Assembly (NCBI GenBank): GCA_902800365.1
Contig: CADCEF010000022.1
Coordinates: 33,886 to 97,885 of the forward strand
From: an uncultured Prevotella sp.
Lineage (GTDB): Bacteria > Bacteroidota > Bacteroidia > Bacteroidales > Bacteroidaceae
Direction: 5' to 3'
Length of the DNA stretch: 64,000 bases
Shown in pieces: positions 63,305 to 64,000 of the stretch (position 1 is its first letter; each line of letters starts with the position of its first letter). The notes beneath the pieces were generated by a model. The model saw only the letters and a program-made list of their open reading frames with translations, had not been told where the DNA came from and searched no databases. A program made the translations under genes and the position numbers.

Positions 63305-63688
63305 TCATGCCAGGGGGGACAGGTACCTGACAGAAGCGCGTTTGACCTGACAGAACGAATCGTTCGGTCAGCTTCATATCGTAGGCAGTGTCGCGAATCG
63401 CGACGGTGCTCTAACCTGCCCGAGGACAGTCCACGAGCAGGTGTTTGCCTTGTATTTTGAACCTGACACCCGAATCAGGTATGAGGTTTTGCTCTTGCTG
63501 TTGCAGTGTTGCAGCGCTGCAGTTAAAAAATTGATTAAGAAAGACTGAAAATTACTTCTATATTTATATATAAATATAGAGTTTATTTTTAACTATGTGA
63601 TGACGGGATTTCGAACTGCAACACTGCAGCGCAACAAAAATCCTGCATTTTTCTTCGAAACCATTCGTTAACCGCAATGCAAATGTAG
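63305..63688. other. Non-coding interval rich in palindromes
   Basis: No gene was found. Contents: ACAGGTACCTG-type repeats and a CTGAC…GTCAG stem with inner AACGA/TCGTT (63340-63372), GTCGCGAATCGCGAC (~63394), a CCTGA/TCAGG hairpin near 63463-63480, a 13-bp inverted repeat TGCAGTGTTGCAG (63502-63514) and CTGCAACACTGCA (63616-63628), and between these a perfect 22-bp A/T palindrome at 63558-63579. It may hold a REP-like element and control sites for the HU-like gene. Confidence 0.5.
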
Positions 63689-63696
63689 TACCTTTG
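63689..63696 (+). promoter_or_regulatory. -7 promoter element of the HU-like gene
   Basis: TACCTTTG, lying inside an inverted repeat ATGCAAA (63677-63683) / TTTGCAT (63693-63699), which could be an operator, possibly for the HU-like protein itself. Confidence 0.55.
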
Positions 63697-63712
63697 CATC
63701 GTAAAAATAAAG

Positions 63713-63750
63713 CTCCCGCGTGCGGGAGTTTTTTCGGCCACGTGTGGCCG
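63713..63750 (+). terminator. Two tandem hairpins in the HU-like gene leader
   Basis: CTCCCGC/GCGGGAG followed by six Ts forms a textbook intrinsic terminator 17 bp after the promoter. CGGCCAC/GTGGCCG forms a second stem immediately after. Together they may act as an attenuator. Confidence 0.6.
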
Positions 63751-63788
63751 CAAAACTCAATGTAAAAATTCACTATTCACTAAAAATT

Positions 63789-64000
63789 ATGGCACTGAAA
63801 GTTAAGGCACAAGAGAAGTTGCAGAAGATTGGCACCTATGCTGGCAAGTATCGCTACATTATGATGCCGGAGTTGTACACCAGTCTGAGTCAGGACAAGG
63901 TGATTAAGGAGGCTGCTCTGCGCAGCGGAGTTAGTAAGGGAATCATGCAGGCATGCTGGGATGCAGCCGGCGAGGTTATCAAGGCGTGGGCCACCGAAGG
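63789..64000 (+). CDS. HU-like DNA-binding protein (partial, N-terminal part)
   Basis: The first 70 residues are inside the window. MALKVKAQEKLQKIGTYAGKYRY is the N-terminal strand-helix region of Bacteroidetes HU-family proteins with an extended arm, followed by LSQDKVIKEAALRSGVSKGIMQACWDAAGEVIKAW, matching the HU helical dimerisation part. The DNA-binding arm is beyond the window. In Bacteroidales such genes often lie near mobile or cell-wall amidase modules, but the next genes are not visible. Confidence 0.75.
   Translation, partial: MALKVKAQEKLQKIGTYAGKYRYIMMPELYTSLSQDKVIKEAALRSGVSKGIMQACWDAAGEVIKAWATE

Noticed and set aside
63305-63480. Possible structured RNA gene (GAGGACAGTCC resembles part of the RNase P core).
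   Set aside because: The remaining conserved RNase P elements are absent or in the wrong order, and palindromic repeats explain the structure better.

Overview
The window reads as chromosomal DNA of a Prevotella-like member of the Bacteroidales. The evidence is: promoters of the TAnnTTTG (-7) type in front of almost every transcription unit, no conventional Shine-Dalgarno sequences, many lipoproteins with Bacteroidetes-type lipoboxes, a giant surface protein with a C-terminal tail resembling type IX secretion tails, and family content such as DUF4250, DUF3109, GH95, TIGR03915/TIGR03916 and the SufBCDS set. No rRNA, insertion sequence, CRISPR array or phage module was seen. One tRNA (Asn, GTT) is present.

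Layout. 1-1510 (minus) holds part of a peptide-secretion locus: an NHLM-type HlyD protein cut by the window edge, two small peptides with almost identical double-glycine leaders, a 43-residue ORF coupled to one of them, and a small membrane coiled-coil protein. 1905-5060 (minus) is an FKBP isomerase followed by a one-polypeptide polar amino-acid ABC transporter whose tethered binding domain appears circularly permuted. 5136-7948 has DUF4250 and a small partner facing a ptb-buk-bcp operon. 8026-11291 is a GH95 fucosidase with an overlapping AraC regulator gene. 11286-14795 (minus) is gpmI, an HD phosphohydrolase, ung and DUF3109. 14862-26283 (minus) is one long unit, rimP-nusA-infB-sufB-purine permease-sufC-sufD-sufS-rnhB. 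26394-31192 contains an S41 protease, tRNA-Asn, superoxide dismutase and the TIGR03915/TIGR03916 DNA-repair pair.

31266-35424 is a scarred region: a murQ pseudogene, a DMT transporter, a carboxylesterase, a small membrane protein, and a chimeric pseudogene fusing the start of an inositol monophosphatase gene to the end of the DMT transporter gene. The intact monophosphatase gene lies 27 kb away at 61745 and is preceded by a relic of an esterase 3' end. The 35.5-61.7 kb stretch therefore looks like an accessory block lodged inside a formerly contiguous, tandemly duplicated segment.

That block has two parts. The first is a membrane-embedded AraC-family regulator followed by a six-gene operon: PI-PLC-like lipoprotein, beta-barrel protein, a paralogue of the regulator's membrane domain with no DNA-binding domain, another polytopic membrane protein, a 3882-residue surface protein and a lipoprotein. 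The second is a run of six lipoproteins sharing almost the same 5' leader and signal peptide but carrying unrelated mature domains: two amidohydrolases, a carboxylesterase, a SUMF1-like domain, an unknown protein, and a complete phosphoglycerate mutase. Paired direct repeats of TTTCAAAATATGCAA at 21-bp spacing lie 64-65 bp upstream of the -7 box (start to start) in both parts and are the likely operator of the membrane AraC regulator. The region ends (62.6-64 kb) with a cytidylate-kinase-like gene and a partial HU-like gene, each with a terminator-shaped hairpin immediately after its promoter.
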